A stretch of DNA of 63,026 nucleotides. Source: Bacteroidales bacterium. GTDB taxonomy: Bacteria > Bacteroidota > Bacteroidia > Bacteroidales > Marinifilaceae. The number at the start of each line of letters is the position of its first letter. Positions within the stretch are counted from its first letter, which is position 1. The position numbers were made by a program, and so were the translations under genes. Positions 27,530 through 38,333 of this stretch are shown here, piece after piece. A model generated the notes under the pieces. The model saw nothing but the letters and a program-made list of their open reading frames with translations. It was not told the origin of the DNA and made no database searches. The stretch covers positions 1 to 63,026 of the forward strand of contig SUWY01000015.1 of NCBI GenBank assembly GCA_015061245.1, read 5' to 3'.

Positions 27530-28315
27530 TTAACGTTTTAGAACAATTCCGTTGGTAATTCTGCCGGAGTGAATTGTAAGTCTTCGGGCTGAAAAGAATT
27601 TGTGGTGGTTATTGTAGGTGCATATTTGGCAATCCTCAATAGCCACCTCTTTTATACCGCACTCTATGAGTTGGATTTTGTTACACTCTTTTAAATCAAT
27701 ATGCCATTTACCGGTAGAGTTGTTGAATTGTGAAATTCTCCACATATCGAACCCCTCTTTCTCAAAGGCTTCGTAAACTTCAACCCCCACTTCAAATGCC
27801 TCAACAGATATTCCGGGACCTATATTGGCTATCAAGTCTTGTGGCTGGCATTCATAACTGTTTTGCATTATTTCTATGCACTCTTTTACAATCCTCCCAA
27901 CAGTACCTCGCCATCCGGCATGTATAGCTGCTATTACTTGTTTTTGAGTGTCATAAATGGTTATCGGAATGCAATCGGCTGTTGATATGCAGAGTACTTT
28001 ATCGGGTATATTTGTGATAAGTGCATCAATGCCATTCAAGAGTTTTTGTTGCTCTTCTCTCTCTCTTTTTAGAAAGTTCTCGTCAATAATAAGAGTGTTG
28101 ATGCTGTGGGTCTGTTTAGGAAAAATAAGCTCTCCTCCTCCTAACCACGCTTTTAATTTCTGGCGGTTTTTATGCACACTATCCGGCACATCTCCGCAGT
28201 ATGAGTTACAGTTGAATGAACCATAATTACCGCAGCTATATCCATCCTCCCTATCGGTGTAGAATGATATAACGTTATGGTAATTTAGCATCTGCTTATA
28301 TTGATGTATAGCCAT
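27530..28315 (-). CDS. pgeF: Laccase-fold purine nucleoside phosphorylase (YfiH/PgeF family)
   Basis: 261 aa. Conserved His/Cys metal ligands are visible in FPKQTHSINT, STADCIPITIYD and AAIHAGWRGTVGRIV. Family members were named polyphenol oxidases, cleave adenosine-type nucleosides, and are linked to peptidoglycan editing in E. coli. It starts one base after the RND permease stop, so it is the last gene of that operon. Confidence 0.88.
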   Translation of the reverse strand: MAIHQYKQMLNYHNVISFYTDREDGYSCGNYGSFNCNSYCGDVPDSVHKNRQKLKAWLGGGELIFPKQTHSINTLIIDENFLKREREEQQKLLNGIDALITNIPDKVLCISTADCIPITIYDTQKQVIAAIHAGWRGTVGRIVKECIEIMQNSYECQPQDLIANIGPGISVEAFEVGVEVYEAFEKEGFDMWRISQFNNSTGKWHIDLKECNKIQLIECGIKEVAIEDCQICTYNNHHKFFSARRLTIHSGRITNGIVLKR

Positions 28316-28316
28316 A

Positions 28317-31300
28317 TCAATGCTTTCTGCCGATAGTGCGGGTTAAGTAGTAGCATAGTGGAACAAAGAAGATACTGACACAGGTTCCAATGGTCATTCC
28401 GGCAATAATTGTTACTGCCAATGGATATTGAAGCTGTGTTCCAATATCATCGCCCCACAACATAGGAATCATTGCAAAAATTGAGGTCAAGCTGGTCATT
28501 AAAATCGGTTTCAAACGGCGAACTCCTCCCTCATGAATTGCTTCAAGGGTGCTCATTCCTTGCTTCTCCAACTTGATGATTGTATCGATTTTCAAAATGG
28601 AGTCATTGATAACAACACCGCAGATAACCACAAATCCTATCATTGACATAAGATTGATAGATGTTCCGACAAGCTTCATGATTGCCAAAGTAAAGCATAT
28701 ATCAATAGGAATCTCTACCAATACAATCAGTGGCATTTTTAGTGATTCAAACTGCGCAGCCATAATGAAATAGAGCATAAAGATGGCAATGATGATAATC
28801 AGTGTCATGTCGGCAATTGTTTCGTTGCCACTGATAATATCTCCGCTAAGATTAACCTCCATCTCCATATCTTTTGCCAATAGGGTTGCATATTGAATTA
28901 AATCCTGATTGGCAATTTTATCGTCGGTAATAACAATAGGAATAACACTTCCCTCTTTTCTGCCGGTTATAGTCTTATAATCTGCTTCGTTGCCAATCTC
29001 AATAAGATTAGATACCGGAACATAGCTTATTCTGCCGTACTCATCGGTTTTGTCGCTGGCAACACTACTCTTCTTCACAATTTCGTAAATTGTCTCCTCG
29101 TCACTTGTAACAACAAGCGGAATATAGCGGTTTCCGGTGTTTAGTTTGCCTATAGAGGTTTTGTTGATCTCCTTCTCGAGTGTGGCAATAAGTGCATTTT
29201 GTGATACCCCATATAGAGCCATAACATCGGGACGCAAATGGATAACCATGCGCTCCTCTGTCGTTGGGCGGTTAATGTCGGGTTGCCCGAATCTGTTAGC
29301 AATCGAGTCTATATAGCTATTGACCTGCTTTAACTCAGGAATGGTTCCATTTTGACTGCTTAGATGAAGAATAAGTGGTGCGTTATTACTCTTAAACATC
29401 TGTTCGAACAGATTCTCCACTTTGGCACTCTTGAATGTGGCTTCAGGATATTCTGTGCGGATATATCGCTCTAACTCAGCAACGCTACTGTTAAGTTTGT
29501 CAATATTCTGGCTCTTAATATAGAGCTCAACTTGGTTTATATGTTGCTTCTCATCGTTATTCAAGAAGAACTGTTTCTCTCCAACGTGTGCTGATATCTC
29601 TTCACATTGGGGAGCAAACTTATTGATAATACTATTAACTCTATTTTGGTTTTCATCAATATGAATGCTGCTGTTCCAGTCAATCTTTACCAACTTATCG
29701 CTTGTTTCAACCGGAGGCATCTGCTCAATCTTCGACGTAAACATAGCTACAACTCCAACGGCAACAAATATTCCGATAATAAGCCAGGTACGCTTCTGGT
29801 TCGAGAATACAAAATTGTACCCCTTGGTGTATAGAGCCTCTAAATCTTTGTCTTCGAAACCTTTAATGGTAATCTTCGATGTGTTCCACTTGCCAAGTAT
29901 TAAATGGTACAGTACAGGAATAAAGGTTATCGATATAACTAATGATACCAACAAACCTGCGGTTACTGCCATGGCCTCGTCATAGAAAAGTGCTCCTGAA
30001 ATATCGCCCAGGAATATCAATGGAATAAATACTGCGCAGGTGGTCAGTACAGATGAGATAAGAGGTCGGATAATCTCAATGGTTCCAAGATTGCAGGCCT
30101 CAAATAGTTTGTGTCCTCGCTCACGATACTGGGTTATATTATCGATAACGATAATGGCATTATCGACCATCATTCCTACTCCCATAATCAAACCTGCCAA
30201 CGAGATGGTGTTGATAGACAGATTGATAAGTTTGAAAATCAACATGGTAATGATAACAGAAATAGGAATGCTTAAAGCAATGATAATAGGTGAACGTGGA
30301 TCCTTCAGGAAGAAGAACATAATTCCGATAGCCAGAATGATACCGATTGTCAAGCTATCCACCAGGTTATCTATAGAGTAGTTCAAAAGTTCTGCCTGAT
30401 CACGAGATACAGTGAAATCAATCTCGGGATAATCTGTGCGGAAGTTATCAAGCATGGCTGTAATATTCTCGGTCATGTCGCTCATGCGGGCATCGGACTG
30501 TTTAATTACAGATAGGCATAAACTTTGTCTGTTACCATTGAGGAAAACACCGCGTTTGTCTCTTGGGCGTATTCCAACTTCGGCAATATCTTTTAGTTGT
30601 AAAACTCTTCCGTCAACATTGAGATATACATCTTCTATCTCCTCGGTTGATGAGAGCTGGCTTGTAAATTTCACGTTGTACTGGAAGTAGCCGTCGCGTA
30701 CCATCAAGCTACCTGCAATACGGTTATTTTTGTCAATGGCATTTGCCAACTCCTCTTGTGTGATACCTAAAGATTGTAGTTTGGTGTAGTTTGGCAAAAT
30801 ATATAGCTCAGGCTCATAGTACCCACTTATATCAACAATAGCTACATCGGGAAGTTGTTCCAAACGTTTTTTCAAAACACTCTCGGCAAACTCGCAGAAC
30901 TCCAAGAAATCTTGTTCTGTGAAGTTGTTCTTGGGTGTGATATAAATCTGGAATACAGGAATATCCGATGTAGAAGCCTTGATAATTGATGGACGTGCCA
31001 TATCTTGTGGCATGTACTTCATTGCTGCATCGATATTTTCATTTACCTCGATAAAGGCGTAGTCGATATCGGTACCGTAACTGAAGCGCATGGTGATTTT
31101 ACCTCCCCCCTCGTACGATTCGGTAGTTATCTCGGTAAGGTTTGGAGTTTGTTGCAATTGGTTGCGAATCTCCGAAGTTATCGAGTTCTCCATTTCACGC
31201 ACTGAAACATTGTCACGTGTGTAACTGACAGTGATTTCAGGAATATCAATGTCGGGCATGAGCGATACAGGTAGTTTTAGCGCAGACACTACTCCCAAAA

Positions 31301-31361
31301 CACAAAGTGCCAATACCGACATTATTACTGCAATGGGCCTATTTAGTAAAAACTTGATCAT
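28317..31361 (-). CDS. RND efflux permease (second of a pair)
   Basis: 1014 aa with the 12-TM, two-periplasmic-loop layout of the AcrB/HAE1 superfamily: LNRPIAVIMSVLALCVLGV at the start, GVGMMVDNAIIVIDNI in TM4, and the mirrored GFVVICGVVINDSILKID in the second half. It exports unidentified compounds by proton antiport with the adaptor encoded upstream. Its start overlaps the preceding permease gene by 23 bases. The two permeases differ in sequence, which suggests a heteromeric pump like MdtBC. Confidence 0.9.
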   Translation of the reverse strand: MIKFLLNRPIAVIMSVLALCVLGVVSALKLPVSLMPDIDIPEITVSYTRDNVSVREMENSITSEIRNQLQQTPNLTEITTESYEGGGKITMRFSYGTDIDYAFIEVNENIDAAMKYMPQDMARPSIIKASTSDIPVFQIYITPKNNFTEQDFLEFCEFAESVLKKRLEQLPDVAIVDISGYYEPELYILPNYTKLQSLGITQEELANAIDKNNRIAGSLMVRDGYFQYNVKFTSQLSSTEEIEDVYLNVDGRVLQLKDIAEVGIRPRDKRGVFLNGNRQSLCLSVIKQSDARMSDMTENITAMLDNFRTDYPEIDFTVSRDQAELLNYSIDNLVDSLTIGIILAIGIMFFFLKDPRSPIIIALSIPISVIITMLIFKLINLSINTISLAGLIMGVGMMVDNAIIVIDNITQYRERGHKLFEACNLGTIEIIRPLISSVLTTCAVFIPLIFLGDISGALFYDEAMAVTAGLLVSLVISITFIPVLYHLILGKWNTSKITIKGFEDKDLEALYTKGYNFVFSNQKRTWLIIGIFVAVGVVAMFTSKIEQMPPVETSDKLVKIDWNSSIHIDENQNRVNSIINKFAPQCEEISAHVGEKQFFLNNDEKQHINQVELYIKSQNIDKLNSSVAELERYIRTEYPEATFKSAKVENLFEQMFKSNNAPLILHLSSQNGTIPELKQVNSYIDSIANRFGQPDINRPTTEERMVIHLRPDVMALYGVSQNALIATLEKEINKTSIGKLNTGNRYIPLVVTSDEETIYEIVKKSSVASDKTDEYGRISYVPVSNLIEIGNEADYKTITGRKEGSVIPIVITDDKIANQDLIQYATLLAKDMEMEVNLSGDIISGNETIADMTLIIIIAIFMLYFIMAAQFESLKMPLIVLVEIPIDICFTLAIMKLVGTSINLMSMIGFVVICGVVINDSILKIDTIIKLEKQGMSTLEAIHEGGVRRLKPILMTSLTSIFAMIPMLWGDDIGTQLQYPLAVTIIAGMTIGTCVSIFFVPLCYYLTRTIGRKH

Positions 31362-34300
31362 ACTTTAAGCAGAATATTGGTAAAACAAAAATCAATACTA
31401 TCAGCGAGAATAGTAATCCGCTCATTGTTCCTACGGCCAACGATACCCAGAAATCTGTGGTCTCGCCAATAAGGAATGGGGCGAATCCCAAGATGGTAGA
31501 TACGGTGGTTAGCCATATCGGTGTGATTTTGGCATTATATGCTGATAGGTAGGTGTTCAGATTTGGCTTTCTGCCGGCTCTGACCTTGTTATTGAAATCG
31601 TTGAATATGTATATCATGGAGTTGACTGACAATCCGCACATAAGGATAAATGCGGCCAGACCACCCTCATTGAATGATAATCCAAATAGATAGAATCCTA
31701 AAAAACACCCAATAAACGATATAGGAGCAATAATGACTATTTTGAGTGATTGTCTTAGTGATTCAAGCAAAATAGAGCATATTACCCATATAATGGCAAT
31801 TACCATAATGATGTACCAGATACGTTCGTCAATACCGTTGATAGTGCCCCATGAGTAGTGGTATCGCTCATCCTGTTTTACCTTGAAGCCAACGGGCAGA
31901 CGGCTGTTCATCTCCTTCATTACCTCCTCGCGCTTCTTCTCGGCCAGCATGTAGTCGCCACGGAAGTCATACTGCACATTTATGGTGTACTCCTGGTTTC
32001 TCTTGCTTATCTCTTCAAATGCCATCTCCTCGACAATCTCGCCAATATCGTCGAGTCGGAATGAGGAGTTGTTGCCACTAATCGGAGAGTTACGCATCTC
32101 CCACAGAGAGACACGTTCACGATCTTTGGCCCTTAAAATGATGGGCTCCAGCTTGCCATTGATGTAGGCCTCGGCAGCCATATCTTCAGTTGAAGAGAAG
32201 TTATGTAATCCGCTCAAGACTCTTGCCACATCGGAGTTGTTGCGAGCAAGTAATTTCTTGTCTGCATATAGAGTAAACTCTTTGTTTTTGTCGGGGTTTG
32301 CAGCATTTCCAATATAGAGGCGCTGAACACGACGTTGTTTTGCCAATTCATCGCGCAACTCTTCGGCATATTGATATACTCTTCGGTAGTTATAGCCGGT
32401 AACTGCCAGACTTGAACTTCTATATCCGTCTCCGGTTCTGTTTGAGAAGCCTCGCCCGACACCCGAAATATCTGAGTCAGCATTTCCAATTGAGTTTGCA
32501 AAACGAATCAGCTCCTGCTTTACACGCTCAGGAATTGAACTGTTTTCATCATACTCTTTGTGGAAATAGATGGCCATATTTCCACTTGTTGCAGAGTAAA
32601 TAGAGGTTGTAAAGGTCTCGACTTGCGGGAATCCCGATACAAAGTTCTCCATTCGTATCATAGCCTCGTTCATCTGTGCCAATGTTGCTCCTGTCGGCAT
32701 AGTCATTCTAACATTCAAACGGGTTCTGCTACGCTCATTTGCATCGGTATGGCGCCACTCGCCACCTCCTCCTTTAATAAAGAGTCGCAGAGAGCCTCCC
32801 AATATTTTGTCAAGCCATGGCTTGATTGTCAGAGCGGTCTCATTACTTAAAATCTTGTTGTATATCTCTGCGTGTTTGTACTCGTATATCGATAGTGAGG
32901 CCGGAAGCATAAAGGTAGGAATACCAAAAGCCAGAATGACAATAATAATGTATGCCCAGCGATATTTGCGTCCGAACCGTATATATCTTCTGTAGATTCT
33001 TGTGAATTTAACCACTCTGCGACGCGCCTTTGTACTTTTATGTCTTCTCTCCTCTTGCAGTTTCATGGCCTCCATGAGCGAGGGCACAAATAGCAACGCT
33101 ACAACAATTGATACCAACAGATTTATAATGATAACGGTGGTGAATCCCCACATATTACGCATTATGGCATTGTTCATGTTGAACATGACAAGCATGGCGC
33201 CTGCCGTGGTCAATGTTGCGGCAATGATTGCCATAACAATCTTGATATCACGATATTTTCTGTAGTGGTCGGCCATGACAATGACATTGTCGATAATAAT
33301 TCCGAACGATACCGCAATTCCAGCCAAAGTATATAGGTGAATCTCTATCTCAAATATCTTGTAGAAGATAAGCGCGATAAGAATGTTTGCGCAGAGTGAT
33401 ATGGTTATGATTGCCAAATATTTCCAACTTCGGCTCACAACATAAACAAAGATCAACAGAATCAGCACCGTAAGAGCGGTCCTGATAAGGTTGGTATTCA
33501 GCTCCTCATTCAGTTCAACGCTATTGTCGAGCATCATCTTTACGGAGTAGCCGGCGGGGAACTCCTTCTCCAATTCGTTGATTCTTGCTTGTAATTTTGC
33601 AGACAGATCAATGATATTTGCCCCTTTGGAGTTGAAAATATTGATGTTGATTAGATTCAATCCATTGATTCTCATATATGACGAGGGCTCTCGCTCAATG
33701 TAGTCAATGGTTACAATGTCGCCAAGCTTGATTACTCGCCCATCAATGTTTGTAACAGGTATTGCTGCAATATTGGAGTATCTCTCCTCTTCACACCCTT
33801 TGAAAACCAGATAGGTGTAACTCTTTTCAGGAAAGTCGTTTACAAGTACCTTACCTCCATCCATACGGGAGTAGTAGTCGTTGATGGCTCTGCTTATGGT
33901 GTAACTTGTAATGTTCATTTCACGCAGAACATTCTCGTCGTAGTACAGTACCCAACGGAATGGATTTTCGCCTGTAATATTTATCTTCTCAACACCCTCA
34001 ATGCCGGATAGGGGACGGGCGATGTTTTTCTCTGCAAATTGGGCAACCTGTTGCGATGCTCCCGGGCCGGTAATAACGTATGTGAGTAACAGATGTTCTC
34101 CCTCTTCGGCATTGTCATAGCCTCCGCCGCTTACAGTACCTATTGTAACTCCTTCAGGAAACTCTTTCGCCAATGAACGGGTAATCGATGAGAGATATAG
34201 TTTGATAGCATCGATATTTTCCGATTTATCAATCTCCATCGAGATGTAGCCGTAGTTTGGATATGTTGTAGAGTAAATCTCTTTAAGTCCCTTGGTTCGG

Positions 34301-34515
34301 GCGTATGCTCCTTCAAGTTTGGTGGTAACCTCCATCTCAAGCATTTCGGGATTTGCTCCCGGCCATGAGAAACTTACGCTAAGATGGTTAGAGCGGCTTG
34401 AAGGATTTAGTTGCAGTGAAAGTTTGGGCACAATGGACAAGCCCAACAACATTAATACTACAAAGACAATGTTGATGGAGAAGTGTGAAAATCCTTTTCT
34501 CTGCTTGTCGCCCAT
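31339..34515 (-). CDS. RND efflux permease (first of a pair)
   Basis: 1058 aa of the RND superfamily: N-terminal FSINIVFVVLMLLGLSIVPK, membrane motif GIAVSFGIIIDNVIVMADHY, and LMCGLSVNSMIYIFNDF in the second half. The second motif has Asn-Ser where the partner has Asn-Asp, and the sequence as a whole is diverged from the downstream permease. It lies 10 bases after the adaptor gene and overlaps its partner by 23 bases. Confidence 0.9.
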   Translation of the reverse strand: MGDKQRKGFSHFSINIVFVVLMLLGLSIVPKLSLQLNPSSRSNHLSVSFSWPGANPEMLEMEVTTKLEGAYARTKGLKEIYSTTYPNYGYISMEIDKSENIDAIKLYLSSITRSLAKEFPEGVTIGTVSGGGYDNAEEGEHLLLTYVITGPGASQQVAQFAEKNIARPLSGIEGVEKINITGENPFRWVLYYDENVLREMNITSYTISRAINDYYSRMDGGKVLVNDFPEKSYTYLVFKGCEEERYSNIAAIPVTNIDGRVIKLGDIVTIDYIEREPSSYMRINGLNLININIFNSKGANIIDLSAKLQARINELEKEFPAGYSVKMMLDNSVELNEELNTNLIRTALTVLILLIFVYVVSRSWKYLAIITISLCANILIALIFYKIFEIEIHLYTLAGIAVSFGIIIDNVIVMADHYRKYRDIKIVMAIIAATLTTAGAMLVMFNMNNAIMRNMWGFTTVIIINLLVSIVVALLFVPSLMEAMKLQEERRHKSTKARRRVVKFTRIYRRYIRFGRKYRWAYIIIVILAFGIPTFMLPASLSIYEYKHAEIYNKILSNETALTIKPWLDKILGGSLRLFIKGGGGEWRHTDANERSRTRLNVRMTMPTGATLAQMNEAMIRMENFVSGFPQVETFTTSIYSATSGNMAIYFHKEYDENSSIPERVKQELIRFANSIGNADSDISGVGRGFSNRTGDGYRSSSLAVTGYNYRRVYQYAEELRDELAKQRRVQRLYIGNAANPDKNKEFTLYADKKLLARNNSDVARVLSGLHNFSSTEDMAAEAYINGKLEPIILRAKDRERVSLWEMRNSPISGNNSSFRLDDIGEIVEEMAFEEISKRNQEYTINVQYDFRGDYMLAEKKREEVMKEMNSRLPVGFKVKQDERYHYSWGTINGIDERIWYIIMVIAIIWVICSILLESLRQSLKIVIIAPISFIGCFLGFYLFGLSFNEGGLAAFILMCGLSVNSMIYIFNDFNNKVRAGRKPNLNTYLSAYNAKITPIWLTTVSTILGFAPFLIGETTDFWVSLAVGTMSGLLFSLIVLIFVLPIFCLKYDQVFTK

Positions 34516-34525
34516 GCTGTTTTAT

Positions 34526-35605
34526 TTACTCCTCTACAGTTACAGGCAAATCGTGCGACAGCCCTAAATTATTCTCATAGATAACAATATCACTCTTTGT
34601 TAATCCCTCGGAAATTGCACACTCTGTGCTGTTTTCTGCTGAAACAGTTACATATTTCCAAATGGCTCTGCCATTCTCAAGGGTAAATACAACCTTTCTT
34701 CCTTGACGAGGAAGTACGGCACTTTTAGGAATAATAATAGCCTCTGTTGTGGCTCTGCGTACAAGTACAGAGACATTCATACCATCGACTAAAAGTGCGT
34801 TGTTATTGTTTACGGTAGCTTTTACCTTAACCATACCGTTATTATCAATCTTGGGGTTCACCTGGCTTATTACTCCTTGCAGTTGAATTGTGTCGGCAAT
34901 GTAGGGAGAGATTAAAACCGGCATACCCTTGGCAATCGACTTTACCTCACTCTCCATTACGTTGAATGTAATCTCCATTTGTGAGTCATCGATAAGTGTG
35001 CATACCTTGTCGTATTGAGAGATTGGATTGTATGGTTTCAGGTCGCAATCTGCAACAACTCCGCTAAATGGAGCTTTGATTGTCAGATTGTTATAATCTT
35101 GAAGCGCACTTCTATATTGGTTCTCGACCGAAGTAAAACCGCTTCTTAACTTTATATTCTGTAGCTTCTCTTTGTCTAATTTAACTGTGTCCTGTAACTG
35201 TGTAACACCCTCAGAGAGTAATCTCTCCAAAAGGTCCAGTTTAGCCTTTTCGTAATTCTCGCTTGCTGATGCCAATACCAATTTCTGTTCAGAGGGGTCA
35301 ATTTCTGTAAGAATATCGCCCTTATTTATGCGTTCTCCATTCTCTACATTGACACTCAAAATAGTTTGGCCTCCCTTGAATGTAAGTACGGCTTTCTTAT
35401 TTGCCTCTGCCTTTCCGTTACTTGCTATCTCGGTCTCAAACAATCCGCTTTTTGTTGGAACTGCTTTTACCTTTACAATATCCTCTTGTTGCTCAATGCG
35501 TCCGCTCAACTCCTCCTCTTCACTCTTCTCCTTATCTTTGCAACTTACAAAACCAAAACCTAAAACGCATGCAAGCGTTATGATGGTAAAAACTCTGTTA
35601 TTCAT
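34526..35605 (-). CDS. RND periplasmic adaptor lipoprotein
   Basis: 359 aa from the ATG at 35605; MNNRVFTIITLACVLGFGFVSC is a lipoprotein signal, which decides this start over 35656. It has the membrane-fusion layout: lipoyl half (VENGERINKGDILTEIDP), coiled-coil hairpin (about 100-150), second lipoyl half (IKAPFSGVVADCDL) and beta barrel. It links the RND pair to an outer-membrane channel. No TolC-type gene is present, so the channel must be encoded elsewhere. Confidence 0.9.
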   Translation of the reverse strand: MNNRVFTIITLACVLGFGFVSCKDKEKSEEEELSGRIEQQEDIVKVKAVPTKSGLFETEIASNGKAEANKKAVLTFKGGQTILSVNVENGERINKGDILTEIDPSEQKLVLASASENYEKAKLDLLERLLSEGVTQLQDTVKLDKEKLQNIKLRSGFTSVENQYRSALQDYNNLTIKAPFSGVVADCDLKPYNPISQYDKVCTLIDDSQMEITFNVMESEVKSIAKGMPVLISPYIADTIQLQGVISQVNPKIDNNGMVKVKATVNNNNALLVDGMNVSVLVRRATTEAIIIPKSAVLPRQGRKVVFTLENGRAIWKYVTVSAENSTECAISEGLTKSDIVIYENNLGLSHDLPVTVEE

Positions 35606-35683
35606 ATTAATTAATATTATTTGCCGCAATTTACGACTATTTACACTTATTGCCAAAATTAGTTTGTCCTCTTTTTGTCCCCT

Positions 35684-36571
35684 TTATATTTTTTTAAGTA
35701 TTCGGTCGTATCGTATATCTCCGAAGTACTTATCTTTGGACCAATATATTCTTGTTGCCCTTCCTGCGATAAAATCGTCGGGTATAGGGCCGAAGTATCT
35801 GCTATCTTGTGAGTTATGACAGGCATCGCCTCCCATGAAGTACCAATCTTTTTTAAATTTATAACCTTCCATTGCAACTCCATCCTTTGTGCAGCACTGC
35901 AAAGAGTCGTTCCATAGAATTTCGGACGAGGTTTCAAAGGTTATCATCTTTCTATATACCAAGAAATTCTTTCTATCAATTGTAATAGAATCTCCGGTTT
36001 GGGGAATTAGCATTGGGCCCATCTCAATAAGTGTCCAACCAACCTCGTGATGCATAGGGTAGGCAATGGTATCTGCGTATTTGGTAATCCTGAAGGTCCG
36101 TTTCATGGTCTGCTGATCTTCAATGTAGCCGAAACCTCGCTCGCCATTAACTTCATAGTGACCGTCTCTTATAGATAAGGTATCGCCGGGAATGGCTATG
36201 CACCGTTTGCAGAAGAATTTTGGATGTTCCATATATATAGAGTCCCAGCCTCGTCCGTAGGGGAAGTTAAAGACAACAATGTCGTTATTTCTAATAGGTC
36301 TGAAGCCGAAAACTCGGATAACATTGGGATTCTCTTTACTCTCCAAAAAATCGAAATCACGGTATAGGCGTGCTCCGTGACACAGCTTGTTAACAAGAAT
36401 CTTGTCGCCCGGAATGAGTGTAGGGCGCATAGAGTCGGTAGGGATAGAGTAGGTCTCTGCTACAAATACCCGTATAGCAACATAGATGGCAAAAAGTGCC
36501 AATGCTGTTAACTGAATTATTAACAGAATATCGATAACTTTATCTAAAATGCTCTTGACCTTATCATTCAT
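35684..36571 (-). CDS. lepB: Signal peptidase I
   Basis: 295 aa with one N-terminal membrane segment (about 12-35). Catalytic Ser47 is in IPTDSMRPTL and the general-base Lys122 in KRCIAIPGDTL; GGDACHNSQDSRYFGPIP is box E. It cleaves signal peptides of Sec substrates at the outer face of the inner membrane. The extended insert between boxes D and E is common in Bacteroidetes. Confidence 0.95.
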   Translation of the reverse strand: MNDKVKSILDKVIDILLIIQLTALALFAIYVAIRVFVAETYSIPTDSMRPTLIPGDKILVNKLCHGARLYRDFDFLESKENPNVIRVFGFRPIRNNDIVVFNFPYGRGWDSIYMEHPKFFCKRCIAIPGDTLSIRDGHYEVNGERGFGYIEDQQTMKRTFRITKYADTIAYPMHHEVGWTLIEMGPMLIPQTGDSITIDRKNFLVYRKMITFETSSEILWNDSLQCCTKDGVAMEGYKFKKDWYFMGGDACHNSQDSRYFGPIPDDFIAGRATRIYWSKDKYFGDIRYDRILKKI

Positions 36572-36793
36572 GGTTATTCAAAACGCTTATGTAGCTCCAT
36601 TTGTAACATTGCAAATGCAAAATTACAATATTATGTTAAATATGCAAGGGTATTTACTACTCTTTTTATGAGAATTATTTAAAACGTTGTTATAGAGAGT
36701 ATTGGTAAATGTTAAAAAATGTGCAGTCTAATCTGCCATAATTTGGTTTAAAAGCCTTATTTTCACTTTTTGAGTGTAAAAATTGCACTTTTG

Positions 36794-36826
36794 TTTGGGA
36801 GATGTGAATATTTTATTGCAATTTTG
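36794..36826 (+). promoter_or_regulatory. Promoter of the FadL-type porin
   Basis: TTTG at 36794-36797 and CAATTTTG at 36819-36826 (one mismatch to TAnnTTTG) with a 21-bp spacer, 27 bases before the start codon. The rest of the 282-base gap towards lepB shows no gene. Confidence 0.55.
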
Positions 36827-36853
36827 CGCCCGCAAAACGAAAAATGTAAATAA

Positions 36854-38296
36854 ATGAAAAAATTATTAGTACTATTCGCAGTAGCGATTTCGATTGTAGG
36901 CGAGGCGTTCGCCGGTGACTATTTGACAAATACAAACCAGTCTATTGCATATCTTAGAATGATTGCCCGTGGAGCAACTTCTGATATTGATGCTGTATAT
37001 TACAACCCTGCAGGTTTGGCATGGGCTAAAAAGGATGGTTGGGCTCTTTCATTGAACATTCAGAGTGCATACCAGAATCGTGACATTTATGCAACTTACG
37101 CAGTTAATAACTATTTGGGATATAATGGAACTCCCGAGAGTGTAAAGTCAAACAACTTTGCAAAGAAATATACCGGTGAGGCTAAGGCTCCGGTGTTGCC
37201 AAGTGTTTATCTTACCTATAAAAAGAATAAGTGGGTTGCTTCATTTGGTTTCGGAGTAGTTGGTGGTGGCGGTAACGCTAAATTCAAGAAGGGATTACCA
37301 ATGTTCGATTCTCAGGTTCAGTTCGGTATTGCAAATAATCAGGCTCTTGCAGGTATGGTAGGTTTGTTGGCACAGAATGGTGCTCCTGTAACATCGGCTC
37401 ACGATTTGTATGACATTAACTCTGCTTTGAACGGAAAGCAGATTCTTTTCGGAGCTCAGATTGGTGCAACATATAAGGTAACAGATTGGTTCTCTGTGTT
37501 CGGTGGTATTCGCTTCAACTACTTTACCGGAGGTTATGATGGTTATTTGTATGCAGATATGAAAGAGGCTTATGCTCCAATTTATATGCAGGCAACTCAG
37601 CAGCAGTCAGCTACATTGACAAAGATTGTTCTTGATTGCGAGCAGACAGGTTTCGGAGTTACTCCAATTCTTGGAGCATCGTTCAAATTCAAGAAGTTGA
37701 CTCTTGCAGGAAAGTATGAGTTCAAGGCAAATATGGAGCTTGAGAACGATACCAAGGAGTTGGAAGGCCCACAGGGTTCAGATGCTTTGAACGCTTACGC
37801 CGACGGAGTAAAGACTGCAAATGATATTCCTGCTTTCTTGTCAGTTGCTGCAGGTTACGAGTTCTTGCCATATTTGCGTGCAACTTTCGAGTACCACCGC
37901 TTTATGGATAAGCAAGCTGACATGGCAGGAGGTAAAGAGAAGTTTTTGAAGCACGGAACAAACGAGTATTTGGCAGGTCTTGAGTGGGATATCTGTAAGT
38001 TGGTTACAGTTAGTGCCGGTTATCAGTTGACCGATTACGGTTTGTCTGATGATTTCCAGAGCGATGTTGCATTCTCATGTGATTCATACGCAGTTGGTTT
38101 CGGAGGAGCATTGAACCTAAGCAAGTGTGTAAAGTTGAACGTGGCTTACTTCTTCTCAAAGTACCAGAACTACAATATGGACTTTACCAACTATCATGCA
38201 ATTAGCCAGACAATGACTGTTCCATCAGTTCAGGGCGCTAAGGTTTACAAGCGTACAAATCAGGTGTTTGGTTTGGGAGTTGATTTCACATTCTAA
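36854..38296 (+). CDS. OmpP1/FadL-family outer-membrane transporter
   Basis: 480 aa with signal peptide MKKLLVLFAVAISIVGEAFA. The hatch motif is visible as ARGATSDIDAVYYNPAGLAW, equivalent to the NPA motif of FadL proteins. The protein ends in aromatic-rich beta strands with a terminal Phe (VFGLGVDFTF), as expected for an outer-membrane barrel. It probably imports hydrophobic molecules. Single-gene transcript: own promoter upstream and own terminator downstream. Confidence 0.9.
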   Translation: MKKLLVLFAVAISIVGEAFAGDYLTNTNQSIAYLRMIARGATSDIDAVYYNPAGLAWAKKDGWALSLNIQSAYQNRDIYATYAVNNYLGYNGTPESVKSNNFAKKYTGEAKAPVLPSVYLTYKKNKWVASFGFGVVGGGGNAKFKKGLPMFDSQVQFGIANNQALAGMVGLLAQNGAPVTSAHDLYDINSALNGKQILFGAQIGATYKVTDWFSVFGGIRFNYFTGGYDGYLYADMKEAYAPIYMQATQQQSATLTKIVLDCEQTGFGVTPILGASFKFKKLTLAGKYEFKANMELENDTKELEGPQGSDALNAYADGVKTANDIPAFLSVAAGYEFLPYLRATFEYHRFMDKQADMAGGKEKFLKHGTNEYLAGLEWDICKLVTVSAGYQLTDYGLSDDFQSDVAFSCDSYAVGFGGALNLSKCVKLNVAYFFSKYQNYNMDFTNYHAISQTMTVPSVQGAKVYKRTNQVFGLGVDFTF

Positions 38297-38333
38297 CATA
38301 AATTGTTCTAAATTTAAGCATTATAATTCGTTT

